A DNA stretch of 64,000 nucleotides, taken from positions 1,612,001-1,676,000 of the forward strand of contig JAPEIS010000006.1 in assembly GCA_029531795.1 (NCBI GenBank). Direction: 5' to 3'. This DNA comes from Sclerotinia nivalis (taxonomy: Eukaryota > Ascomycota > Leotiomycetes > Helotiales > Sclerotiniaceae). Shown here in pieces: positions 42,530 through 54,736 of the stretch (its first letter is position 1; every line of letters begins with the position of its first letter). A program made the position numbers and the translations under genes. Below the pieces are notes generated by a model that ran no database searches, was not told the origin of the DNA, and saw nothing but the letters and a program-made list of their open reading frames with translations.

Positions 42530-45500
42530 CCGTCGAGTATCGATGTCTTATATAGCCCAAGTCTGTATTGGTCATTATAAATTTAGCAAGAGAGAAGGGT
42601 GCCTTGAAGAGCGGTGATCCTTCAAGTCCTCGCCTCATTATTGTAGCTGAGAAAAAAGCTGCCTTGATTATAGTGACTTCTTCCATTGTAGACATGACTC
42701 TTTGATGGAATACGAGTTTTGAGCTTCCACAAGTAGCCAGAATATCTTTCAGGCTCCATGGTAAAGAGCCGAGGTATGGTAAGGATCTGTAAATGTAGTT
42801 TCAAGGGAGTAAGATAGGTCTGAGGGGTGACGGTAATCTTTTTAAAAGAATACAAGAACGTTGACTTATTTTCAGGGGGAATGGCATAACTTTAAAGGCT
42901 GAGACCCTCTCCATTCAGGCCAGGCACAGTAATGGCACTACAGACATTGAATAGAACGCTTCAATTGGATTGAGCTTGATCTATATGTCGCACCGCATGA
43001 AGTTGTAGTCATGTGTTTCGCAGTCCCTGATCGAAATGCTCCAGCTGCAGCCCTACCATAGGGCTACAATCTTCGTGCAACGTGTGTGCATTACTTCTTT
43101 CGGCCCTTCTACTGCTTTCCGGTCAGTATTTACGATCGGGAGTATGTTCTAGAAACATAATCTGATGCCTGGGTATGCGGTCAAAACCTTGTTCCATTTT
43201 GCATGCTGTTTTGTTGACATAGTGTGTATCGTTGCCTGTTCCATTGCTTCGAGTTTCTATTTCCGGAATGACCGTAACGACGCCACGTCAAATCTGCTTT
43301 GCCAGAATGTTTGGTTTGATAAGCAAACAGCCAGCACCAATGATGACTCTGAAAGTCAGTACTCTGCGGTCGGCACTCTTCTTTTCTCTCAAGACCCTGG
43401 AATTGCTCTGAATACAACCTACTAATATGCACTGAAGACCTAAGCACGCATTGTTAGTGCTCTTAGACATACTCATTAATAAATCCCACAGGTTGTGTGT
43501 ACGGCCTAGTGGATCTCCGATGTACCTATGCTGAGGCTTACGTCTCATGGATATTTAACTCAGGTAATACTGGAGTGATTGTTTGACCAAAATCGACAAA
43601 TTGCAGATAATCCTCAGTGGATGCGGCGAGTGACTCGGATACTTGTAGAGGGAATGGAAAGCTAGTGATCATGCACAAGACCATACTTTGTGCATCAGCC
43701 TTATCAGTATTGAGTATGCAACCCCTCAGATCTCTGGTAGAATTCGAATTTCCTGACATTGACTAGTCTTAGCAAGAACGGCTGCCAAATATTGTTTTAT
43801 ACTCCTTTATTTGCAGTAATACTTCGACGATGCTTTATCTGTGTTAAGGTAAAACCTTTCCAAATAGTTCTCTGCTTTGTACTGAGATGTAAGATTCTAC
43901 CTCGCACGCTACTGGCTAGACATGCATGTCATATCGTTTGTTTTCCATTGTTTTTTCCAAATAGAAGTGCCGAGTCCTGGTGAGATACGACCGTTGACGC
44001 ATCATGCAAGCACATGATAGGATGACAGCTCAAACGTTCTGAAAAAGGATCAATACAGGCGCCTCCGATAGATACGGTTATTCGGCATGAGAAGAATGAG
44101 AGGCTGAAAGAGCAGGAAGGTAAGCTCGCTTGAATGAAGCCAATTCTCTCATACTCGTGAACCCGGTTTGGATGGAGGAGTACCAGGAAATGTCTGCCGA
44201 CCATGCCACGTGGAGATACTATGGGAAAACCGACCGCCGGAAATCATAGGTATTGTAGTACCCTTGAGAAGCCTTTTGAATCATTGGATCTAATTGAAGC
44301 ATTCAATCATCTGAAATGTTGAATTATATTCAAATAATCTTTGAAATTTAGAATCCAACCAGAATATTCAAATGTTTAAACCTTTTCAAATATTGAAAAC
44401 TTACATCTAATTCACCAGCACGGATTGTTGAACACCCTGGTATTCTGGACAGCGAACGGAAATGTGAGACAGTTAGATGAACCGGGTGATATATAGAACA
44501 TCAATCATATCCTTAAAATCAAGGATAAATTGTAGCAACAAGAACAATAAAGCGATACTCCGATGAGGACTTGTCTTGATCGTACTGCAAGTCACGTGAT
44601 GTGGTGAATATGAGGAACTTGTTTTCCGTTTGTAGCAGTGATCTCACAACACAACAACTTCTTTTTACCCATTTCATCTCCCCGTCTAATAACTGCTTAT
44701 ACTTCGATTATTGACGCATCAATGGCTAGATTTGTTGACTCTGTGAATATATACTATGATCAGTTGCATTCCATGAGGACCTGCTTTCTCATGTCGTTAT
44801 TCCCACGAGAACCCTCATCCTCAACAGCAAGGATATTGAAAGAGAACCGTGAATGAGTGATAACTCAATTCTTGGGCATTCGGGAGCAAATTGTGTTTTT
44901 GATGGACGAGGGCCGAAGATAATGGCATCATGCATGCAGATATGTTCTGATGTTGATTTGTAACATCTTCGCGTTTATGCTACCGCAACAAGGGTTTGTG
45001 GGCTTTGAATTGATCATGTTAGACCTGGCGTTTTGTACCAAAAGAAACATCAAGCATCAATGATATCAAAGTACTGCGCTTGAAGGCATGTATCGTTACC
45101 ATTTTCTAGGCCTGATTCACCATTCTTCGATAGAGGAACTCTTATTTCTGCTGCATAGCCACCAAATTAGTTCTATTGCAGTTTGGAACTTACTTATTAT
45201 TTTCAAGAATGAGGATTCAAGGTTTGATTGAGAGAGTGTATTCATTTCTCTATTTGGTGGCGGCAATGCGTGGGGCTTATGAAATAATAGTTACAGCCTA
45301 TCACAAGTGTAGAGGCCTGTTTATACTACGCCTTATTGTAGTGGCATTATCTATATTGAGCCTTTACCAGTTGGATCAATAAGGTTGCAGGTCACCGCCC
45401 CAAATAAAAAATAGACTCATTTCGCTTCACGATCCCGCGGTTTTCAACCAGTGAAGAAAATCCTACTGTGCCGTGTGCCACTCAAAGGAAGCACGTTACC

Positions 45501-45685
45501 GAATTAGTCCAATATATTTTAACTCCGCCTAGGATTTGTAGTTTCAAAAATACAGGAGGACGAAGACAATAAGCACTATTCCCCTGGGCCGTATCTTCTA
45601 CTTATCTCCATTTCGCATTTTGCAATTCGCACCTTTTTTCTTCCTTGGTTTCTTTCTTTTTAAAGCCAATCTCAACTTGTCTGAA
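42530..45685. other. Gene-poor spacer
   Basis: 3.2 kb with only short, overlapping open frames (under about 92 codons). An especially AT-rich patch with repeated TTCAAAT/ATTGAA words lies at 44270-44410. The right end should contain the promoter of the S41 peptidase gene. No gene is supported. Confidence 0.45.
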
Positions 45686-48207
45686 ATGCATTCAAGAAAG
45701 TTTAGAATGAGGCTGTTGACCTTGGTGTCGATGAGTGTATTGTTAAATTCAGCATCAGCAGCATCAGCAGCATCAGTAGACGGATCATGCGCAGCGATTG
45801 CGAATGCTTTCAAATCATATAGCTCTGCCCATCCAGAAGGTAAAGAAAATTACGCATGCCTACAGTTTGTGACTAATATGATATTCTAGCAACAAACCAT
45901 CCAACCTTTAATGCCTCTGTCGCCCTTCAGTGCCTTCAATCTGTACCCCTAGATGTACAACGTTCATCGGACTTTGTAGATTACATAGAGCCATACTGGC
46001 AGTTCCAGAGTACTCTAGCCTATCTCAAAGACCCTCCGCGAGATTATCCATTACCTGGGGCTGACATGCTCGGAGGGCTGGCGGAAATCAAAAACAGTAT
46101 CAACTCGGGATATTATGCAAACCAATGGGAGTTCGAAAAGGACCTATATGCCCTAGGAAACATTTTGCCTCATGATTTTCACGTCAATCTACCTCTTCCT
46201 CTGATGAGCGTCTTCTCCTTCTCTACTTTAGATGGACCGTTGGTATCGATATCATCTGATGGCTTATCAATTCCAGAGATATACTTTAAATGTATGTTCT
46301 GCTTGATACACCCTATTTTGATCACTCGGCGATTGAAAACTAATTTTGCACAGATGATCTTGACAAGCAGAGAAACATGACACTATCGAAAACGGGAAAT
46401 TGGACAGCGTCGCCGCTGGTCAAAGTAAACGATCAAAATGCCACTCTATATCTTGAATTTCTCAGTCAAAATACGGGTATTTATCAAGATAATGATGCCA
46501 ACTACAACCAAATGTTCTATTCGTTGCCAAATTTGGCGTTTTTTGGGAGTAGTGGATCGTTCACTTCTGGAGGGTATCTTTATGGATTTTCAGCCGACGT
46601 TATAAGATACACCTTCGCCAACGGAACTGCCGTGAACGCGAGAACCCAGGCATCGACAAGCATCAACTTTACATCCATATCTTCGGGACGGGATCTGTTC
46701 AATGTTGTAGATCTACCGAAATCAGAATCAGCTTCTTCGAGTTCCTCAGCCTCGGATGGTCTGCAAAGCACCAAAACTAAGACCGCAGCGAGATCGATTA
46801 CATCACTTGCAGGCTATCCCGAGCCAATCGTAATGCACCCGGATGGCTACACAAGCGGTTATTTCTTTGAAGACACGATGACTGCAATATTAGTGATTCA
46901 GGGTTTCATTGACCCTTACCAAACGGACAATAAGGCGGCACTCGAACAACAAAGAGTGATTAGTGAGTTCTTAGCAGAATGCAACAAGGCGAAAATGGAA
47001 TACTTGATCGTAGACGTACAAGCAAACGGAGGTGGCGATTTGTTCAGTGGATATGATGCTTTCAAACAGATTTTCCCAGCCCTCGAGCCGTTCGGGGCAT
47101 CAAGATACCGAGCTACACCGCTCGTAAACTACATGGGTACCATATTTACTGGCGCCGGAACTTATGATGCTAGTCATGATTATCTCTATCAGACACAATC
47201 ACAGCTTGATGGCAATGGACAACCATTCCAAAGTTGGAACCAGGAAGACCCAAACACGCCAATCTATGGTGACAACTTCACCGCGGAACTTCGTTACAAC
47301 CTCTCAGATCTCGTCACGATGGTAGGTCACTTACTTAGTCGTTAATCAATTCATGCTAAATATTCCCATAGTCTCAATCAGGTGGTATTAATGTAACAGG
47401 CTACCTAAGCAACAGCAACCCTCCTCCAGCGGTCTTCAATGCCTCAAACGTTGTGATGCTCATGGATGGTGGTTGCGGATCTACGTGTGCCATTTTTGCT
47501 GAGATGATGAAAGCTCAAGGTGGTGTTCGAAGTGGTACATTAGTAGCTCTTCACTCGCATTGATTATTTCCACTAACATATCTTTAGTTGCAGTTGGTGG
47601 TCGCCCGCAACCAGGCCCTCAACAAGGTGTCTGTGGCTCGAAGGGCGCACAAGTGCTTACCTACAATTCTATTGCTTCGCACATTGAAGCTCTACCAGAT
47701 GCACAAGCGTCTTATCTCCAGAAAGGCCTCCGGTTACCCGACTATCCAGCCCCGGAATATATCCCAAATATTAATGCCAATGTATCTCTCGGGTCCACTT
47801 CGACCCTAATGTCTGGTGGACGTTTCAACCTCCGAAACAATATGCATGATGACGATGAAACATTTACACCCTTACAATTTCAATACGAAGCTGCAAATTG
47901 TCGCTTGTTCTATACACAAGATGATATTTACGATATCACGGGATTATGGATGAGAGTTCAGTCAGTTGTATGGAGAGGCCAACCATGTGTAGCAGGCAGT
48001 ACTATTACCGATGACGATACAATGCCCCCGGGAGCCTACGATACGGCACCATTTGGGGATTCAGCTTTACCAAATATTGAGCTACCAGCACAACCAGGTC
48101 TTGTTCCTATTGGCAAAGGAATCAAATCTTGGGCTAGTGAGAGTGGAATTAGAGAGGAGACTGCACAAAAGGCATTCGTTGGAGCGATCTGGAATGGGTT
48201 ACAATAA
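45686..48207 (+). CDS. Secreted S41-family peptidase-like protein
   Basis: S41 peptidases are serine proteases with a Ser/Lys-type active site. Five exons (45686-45839, 45890-46291, 46354-47321, 47372-47534, 47588-48207) give 768 residues. The N-terminus is a signal peptide; the start may instead be the ATG at 45707 (MRLLTLVSMSVLLNSASAAS). The C-terminal half carries the S41 features: EYLIVDVQANGGGDLFSGYD, then VVMLMDGGCGSTCAIFAEMM, where Ser in GST is the expected nucleophile, and VRSVAVGGRPQPGPQQGVCG. This resembles the fungal S41 proteins, such as UstP-type peptidases, that act on secreted peptides or RiPP precursors. No precursor-peptide gene or cluster partner is visible beside it. Many N-glycosylation sequons support secretion. 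Confidence 0.82.
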
Positions 48208-49560
48208 TCTTTTGGGTGCATGGAGTGGGAGTTCAGACTTCGAATATTTCTTGCATTGGCGGTGTTGATAGATGTATGCGCTCGGAGTTTGGAATATTCG
48301 GTTATGATGGAGGAAAAATGGTAATATTACATCTGGTATGTGTTCATGAGCGAAGGCCTGGGGAGTAATAGCATCACATGTATTGGTATAGGGTTATAAT
48401 AGAATTTAATGAAGACAATATTCGATGAAGATAGGACTCTCAAAAATCTCTATTTGAAATTGAAAGAGCTCCTCCTCAATCTCCTCATTATGAAGCTTAA
48501 ACCTTCTCGAATGATGGAACTTATTGGTTTGAAATGAGGATTGGAACTTTATGAGGCAATTTGGTTTTGATCATACTGGCTGGTTGCCAGTGGTTGGTCG
48601 GAAATATCATGACTGTTGGACTTGCTTACTCAGCTGGTTCCCCATGGGGTGAAGCATTGCAACAATAAAGGAAAATGAAGAAGAGAGAAAAGCAAATCAA
48701 TGAAACAATTGAAATCCCCCCCCCAAAAAAGCCAACAAATACAAACAGCAGATATAGATAGTAACCAAATAGACCTAAAGTATTAAACTCTTCCCAAACC
48801 TTCATATAAAAATTATATTCACTTCTAGTAATATTTTTTGGTGAATCTGATAGAAAGCTTGATAGTCATGTGATATTAAAACCTGAGGCATTAATATCAG
48901 CTCGGTAAGTTTTTAGCGTCAAAAATCAATCTGGCCGTGCTGAAATTTTCGCGTTCCTGTAACTTATGAACCACCAAAGCACTGCCTTCGCACCTTTTTG
49001 CGCTTCTCCATCGTCCCTAGATAACTTTACCTCTACGACCGATGAAAAGAACCGCCTACCAAAGTCGCCAATCCCCCTCATCCCCCCTTGACTTCAACGA
49101 TATCAATTTTAATTTCAATCTTAACCAAAAAATTTGATTCTTTACGATATTCCTTTTTGTAGAGAAAATAATTCCCACTTTTCTTTACAATACCCAGTTT
49201 TCCCCGTTTGTGATCATCGACTTCTCTTTTGGGTCCATCAATTTTACACACATCAACTTTATCGAGAGAAGCATCGCGCCAAGTTGTTGCATCTATCAAA
49301 AGCTCATTCAACATCAACACTGAACGCGCCCATTCATTTGGTCGCGCGGTTACAATCATCTTTTTCCTCTATCGACGTGTTCACACATTGTCGAATCATT
49401 GTTGACTTGATCAATACATCTTATTGAACCATACGCGCCTCAACATAACATTGTACCTCATGCGCAAGGCTACCTTTTGATATGTGCTGAAGCTTACCTT
49501 GACACCAACAAACACAATCTCAAAGTCCACTTAATACGCACTTTATCCCCCCACGCTACC
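48208..49560. other. Spacer and 5' region of the Snf2/Sth1 gene
   Basis: 1.35 kb. The left part holds the S41 gene 3' end. The right 500 bp is pyrimidine-rich and leads into the long 5' UTR expected for the remodeller gene. A poly-C run lies at 48718-48725. No gene is seen. Confidence 0.45.
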
Positions 49561-52500
49561 ATGGCCTCGACAATCCAGAACGCGCCGGCTGTTCAACAGC
49601 CTGGTTCATCTATGTCTAATGAGATGAATCCGCAAATACAAGCTCTGTTACAGGTAAGCTCCTCCCACACTATATTTTCGACTATTTCCTACACACTGTG
49701 TCAATTTGTATCTTGCTAACTTTTTGGATTTCACAGAGATATAAACAAATGAAAGAACAAGGCGTGTCAGAAAAAGATCCCGAGTTTATAAAAGTCCATC
49801 AAACTCTCTCAACCTTTCGCATGCATCGGCAGAAAGCTGCATTTGCACAACAACAGCAGCAGATGATGCAACAGCAACAACAAAATGCAAACAATATCGC
49901 GGCAAATGGTTCAACTCTTCCTCGACCTCCATCTACCTCTAGCACAATTTCCGGCGCGCAAGTACCTGCGACATCCTCACTTGGCCCTTCAGCGATTCCC
50001 GCGACTGCAGCAAGCTCTGCCGCATCCAAAGTAGCCGCTGGCTCACAGAAACCAACCGGGAGCTCTGGCTATTTTTCGCCAGAACAACTGAGCATGTTAA
50101 AGCACCAAATTTATGCATTCAAATGTTTGTCGAAGAACTTAGGAATTCCGGCACAAACTCAGCAGCAACTATTTGCGTCTCAAAAGAAGCCGCCTACATC
50201 CATCGAACAAGCACTGGCTACTACTCAACAGCCTGGCGAGGATGCCCATCCTACCACCAATGGAGTAGAAACTACCCCAGCTCAAAAAGTCGAGGGGCCC
50301 AAATTCCATCAATATACCGGATTTGAAGACCCGCGTGAAATACTTCTGAAGCAAATTAGCTATAGCACGCATAAGCTTCGAGGACAACGGCCTATAATTC
50401 CATCTATCTTTCCGACCGGTGTCAATATTGAAGAACTTCGCCAAAAACGTGCCGACATTATCCACAATCGTATGAACGCGAGACTTAATGAATTGAGATC
50501 ATTGCCTGCAAATACTACGCATGTAGATGCACGAGATGACGATATGGTGCCAGATGACTCTCTTAGGCGCAAAGCATTGATCGAGATGAAGATGTTAGCA
50601 TTGTACGATAAACAGAGGGCATTGCGTGAGAGAGTCGGTAGACAAATGATTCAATATGACAACCTAGCGATGACTGCCAATAGAAGCATTTATCGCCGCA
50701 TGAAGAAACAATCACTCCGAGAAGCTAGGATTACCGAAAAATTGGAGAAGCAGCAGCGTGACGCTCGTGAGACTCGGGAGAAGAAGAAGCACACCGATTA
50801 CCTGCAAACAGTCCTTAACCATGCTCGTGAGGTCAATTTAGCTGGCCTGAACCAGAGACAGAAGATGGTTAAATTAGGCCGTATGATGGTAACTCAACAT
50901 CAAAATATCGAGAAGGAAGAACAAAAGCGCATCGAGCGAACAGCGAAGCAGCGTCTCGCGGCTTTGAAATCGAACGATGAGGAGGCATACCTGAAGTTGT
51001 TAGATCAAGCAAAAGATACTCGTATCACTCACTTGCTCAGACAAACAGATGGTTTCTTGTCTCAACTTGCTGCATCCGTCAAGGAGCAACAGCGGAAAGC
51101 GGCAGAGCGTTATGGTGATGATGGTGGTGATTTTGAGGAGGATGAGTCTGAAGATGATGATGATGAAGAAGAATCAGACACACGCAAAATCGATTACTAT
51201 GCCGTCGCTCATCGTATCAAAGAAGAAGTCACCAAGCAACCTGGCATTCTCGTTGGTGGTACTTTGAAGGAATATCAATTGAAGGGTTTGCAATGGATGA
51301 TTTCGCTGTACAACAACAACTTGAACGGTATCTTGGCAGATGAGATGGGTCTTGGTAAAACTATTCAAACCATCAGTTTGCTCACATATTTGATCGAGGT
51401 CAAAAAGCAGAATGGTCCTTTCCTGGTAATCGTTCCGCTGAGTACCCTGACGAATTGGACTCTTGAGTTCGAAAAGTGGGCCCCGTCGATTGGAAAAATT
51501 GTTTACAAAGGTCCGCCAAACACAAGAAAGCAACAACAAAATCACCTTCGTTACGGAAACTTCCAAGTACTTTTGACTACATACGAGTATATCATCAAGG
51601 ACAGACCAATTTTGAGCAAGATCAAATGGGTGCATATGATCATCGATGAAGGTCATCGTATGAAGAACGCACAGTCGAAGCTCAGTGCTACTCTCACACA
51701 GTACTACACTACTCGTTACCGTTTAATTCTTACTGGTACCCCCCTCCAGAACAATTTACCGGAACTCTGGGCATTGCTCAATTTCGTTCTTCCAACCATT
51801 TTCAAGTCTGTCAAGTCTTTCGATGAATGGTTCAATACTCCATTTGCCAACACTGGTGGTCAAGACAAGATGGAGCTCACCGAAGAAGAACAAATTCTTG
51901 TTATTAGACGTCTCCACAAAGTTTTACGACCTTTCTTGCTCCGTCGTCTTAAAAAGGATGTCGAAAAGGACCTCCCTGACAAGACCGAAAAGGTTATCAA
52001 GTGTAAATTCTCGGCCCTGCAAGCCCGTCTCTATAAACAAATGGTTACCCACAACAAGCTCGTTGTTAGTGATGGGAAAGGGGGCAAGACTGGAGCTAAG
52101 GGTTTGAGCAATATGATCATGCAATTGCGAAAGCTTTGTAACCATCCTTTCGTGTTTCGCGAAGTCGAAGATCAAATGAATCCTAACAATTTCATCAATG
52201 ATACTTTATGGCGAAGTTCAGGGAAATTCGAGTTGCTCGACCGTATTTTGCCAAAGTATCAAGCAACTGGACATAGAGTTTTGATGTTTTTCCAAATGAC
52301 GGCCATCATGGACATTATGGGGGAATTTCTAGATTACAGAGGCATCAAATTTATGAGATTAGATGGTACGACTAAATCTGATGATCGTTCTCTTCTTCTC
52401 AAGGAGTTTAACGCGCCAAATTCCCCATACTTTTGTTTCTTGCTGTCAACTCGTGCTGGAGGTCTAGGTTTAAATTTGCAGACCGCTGACACTGTCATCA

Positions 52501-53978
52501 TCTACGATTCGGATTGGAATCCTCATCAAGATTTACAGGCTCAGGATCGTGCCCATCGTATTGGTCAAAAGAATGAAGTTCGTATTCTTCGACTTATCAG
52601 TTCCAACTCGGTCGAGGAGAAGATTTTGGAAAGAGCAAAGTTCAAGCTCGATATGGATGGCAAGGTCATTCAAGCTGGTAGATTCGACAATAAGTCATCC
52701 GAAACCGATCGTGACGCGATGCTTAGGGTTATGTTAGAAACAGCTGAAGCCGCTGAGTCTATGGAGCAAGACGACATGGACGATGAAGAGCTCAACGAAA
52801 TTTTGGCACGATCTGACGAGGAGATTGTCAAGTTCCGACAAATGGACGAGGAACGAAACAAAGATTTACTCTACGGCAATAACCCTCAAAGCAAGCGTAT
52901 TCCTCGTCTAATGGTAGAAAGTGAGCTTCCAGAAATCTACATGTCAGATGGGAATCCCATATCGGACGAGCCAGAGGCGCCACAAGGTCGTGGCGCAAGA
53001 GAGCGCACTCGCGTCAAGTACGACGACGGTCTCACGGAGGAGCAATGGACTATGGCTGTGGATGATGATGAGGATTCTCCAGAAGCCGCGGCAGCTCGTA
53101 AGGCAGCTAGGGCTGATCGTCGAGAACGAAACAAGGCAAGAAAGCTTGGTCAACTAAATGGCCCTCTTTCACCAGCTGGTAGTCGTGATAGCTCAGAAGA
53201 CCCTGAGCCTGAGCCTGAGCCGACACCCAAAAAGGGACGTGGTCGCAAGCCGGGTGTTAAGATTGAGAAGCGAAAGGCCGATGACTTTGATGATGAACCA
53301 CCGCCAAAGCGAAAGCGTGGCGGTCCTGGACGCCCACCAAGAATTCCTAACGGAGATATCTTGACGCCCAAGACTCGTATGACTCTTCAAGCCAGTTTGA
53401 AGATTGTCTTTGACCATCTGATGCACTTGAAAACTCTACCTGAATCTCCAGACTCGCAAGGAGAGCAAACCGCACGGGAGATCATATTTCCATTTGTTTC
53501 CTTGCCATCGAAGAAAGACTTTCCAGACTATTACGTGATTATCAAGGAACCAATTGCTATGAAGCTTATTGAAAAGAAAATAAACAAGAGAGAATACAAC
53601 AGTCTCCAGGATTTCAAGAAAGATATCGGCACTCTCTGCACCAATGCTAAGACGTATAACGAGGATGGTAGTTTGATCTATGTTGATGCTGTTGCGATTA
53701 GCGTAAGTTGAATTGATATCCATACACGTTCCAATACTAACAAATAGTAGGAGGAGTGTGAATCTCGAATTCAAGATGAAATCAACGAGCATCCGGAGCT
53801 TGGTGCTGAAGGTGATGAGTCATCACGAAACGGTGGCTCAACGGCTCCTACTACGAGTGCCGGTACCCCCATGCCAGCACCAGGGCCAAGCACGAAGTTG
53901 AAGCTTACATTCAATAAGCAGGCGGCTAATGGCAGGAATAGCAGTATTCAAAGTGACGACGATGACGATGATGAGTAG
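49561..53978 (+). CDS. STH1/SNF2: Snf2/Sth1-type ATP-dependent chromatin remodeller (SWI/SNF or RSC catalytic subunit)
   Basis: ATPase motor of a SWI/SNF-class nucleosome remodelling complex in the nucleus. Exons 49561-49653, 49737-53702 and 53751-53978 give 1428 residues. Order of domains: poly-Q tract (about 68-82); QLQ motif (FSPEQLSMLKHQIYAFKCLS, about 145-165); HSA-like basic helix (about 330-390); acidic stretch; SNF2 ATPase with LKEYQLKGLQWMISLYNNN, DEMGLGKT Walker A (about 565) and DEGH Walker B (about 668). Then come the helicase C region (RAGGLGLNLQTADTVI, AQDRAHRIGQ), a SnAC-like acidic segment, AT-hook-like RGRKP and GPGRPPR motifs, and a bromodomain (FPDYYVIIKEPIAMKLIEKK ... CTNAKTYN, about 1255-1355). 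Size and single bromodomain fit Sth1/Snf21 as well as Snf2; the choice cannot be settled here. Co-oriented with ctr9. Confidence 0.95.
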
Positions 53979-54736
53979 ACACTCATACATGAGATCCATT
54001 GTGATTTATGATTGGGGGAGGTGTAAAGGGGTGGGTTTATTGGGTTACTTTTTCTCGCACGTACGACCCCGTGCATGTTGTTTTTTTAGTGGCGTTTACA
54101 TCACATGGAAAGGAGTTAGTTGAGAGGGAAAATATATTTGCGCATTTGACGCGAAGGCATGACTATGGCTTTTTCTATTCTATCAAAAGGGCCCTTGCCT
54201 AGAATGTATTCTAATAGAAGCGAATGAGATGCATGAGAGATATTCCATAGTGGTAGTCTATTAACTAAAATGAAGAGATTGTATAAAAGTACTGATTGAA
54301 CGGAAGGATTGCATAATGAACTTTACGTTGTACAGCAAACTTATGACTAAAATAGTAGTTAACAAGTTAAATCTTGTTGGTAGCTATATTATGGTGTTGT
54401 TAAACTATATCAGGTTTAGCGTCAACCCTTCTCAGATAAAGGTCCGAGCTTAAATTTATAGCGTTGTCATAATATCCGTATTCAAAGGCTTTCAGTTTTA
54501 TTATCTGCAATATTTCAGCATTGCATACAGTAGAACAATATCAGCTCACGGGTCGAATTTCTTTGCAAATTTCATCGGCGTGTTGCACAAAATTTTTGCA
54601 GATGAGGAGATTTTAAACTCGATGAATCCTTAACTCAATAGGTTGATCCTCGACGCGACTTTCCCCAGTACTTCGATTGCGCCAATTGTCTAGGCTCCTC
54701 CATACTCAACAACGCGTAGGATAGCAATCTAACATC
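53979..54736. other. Spacer between the remodeller and ctr9 genes
   Basis: 758 bp containing the 3' end of the remodeller gene and the ctr9 promoter. One ACGCGT box lies just upstream of the ctr9 start (about 54712). No gene is seen. Confidence 0.4.
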
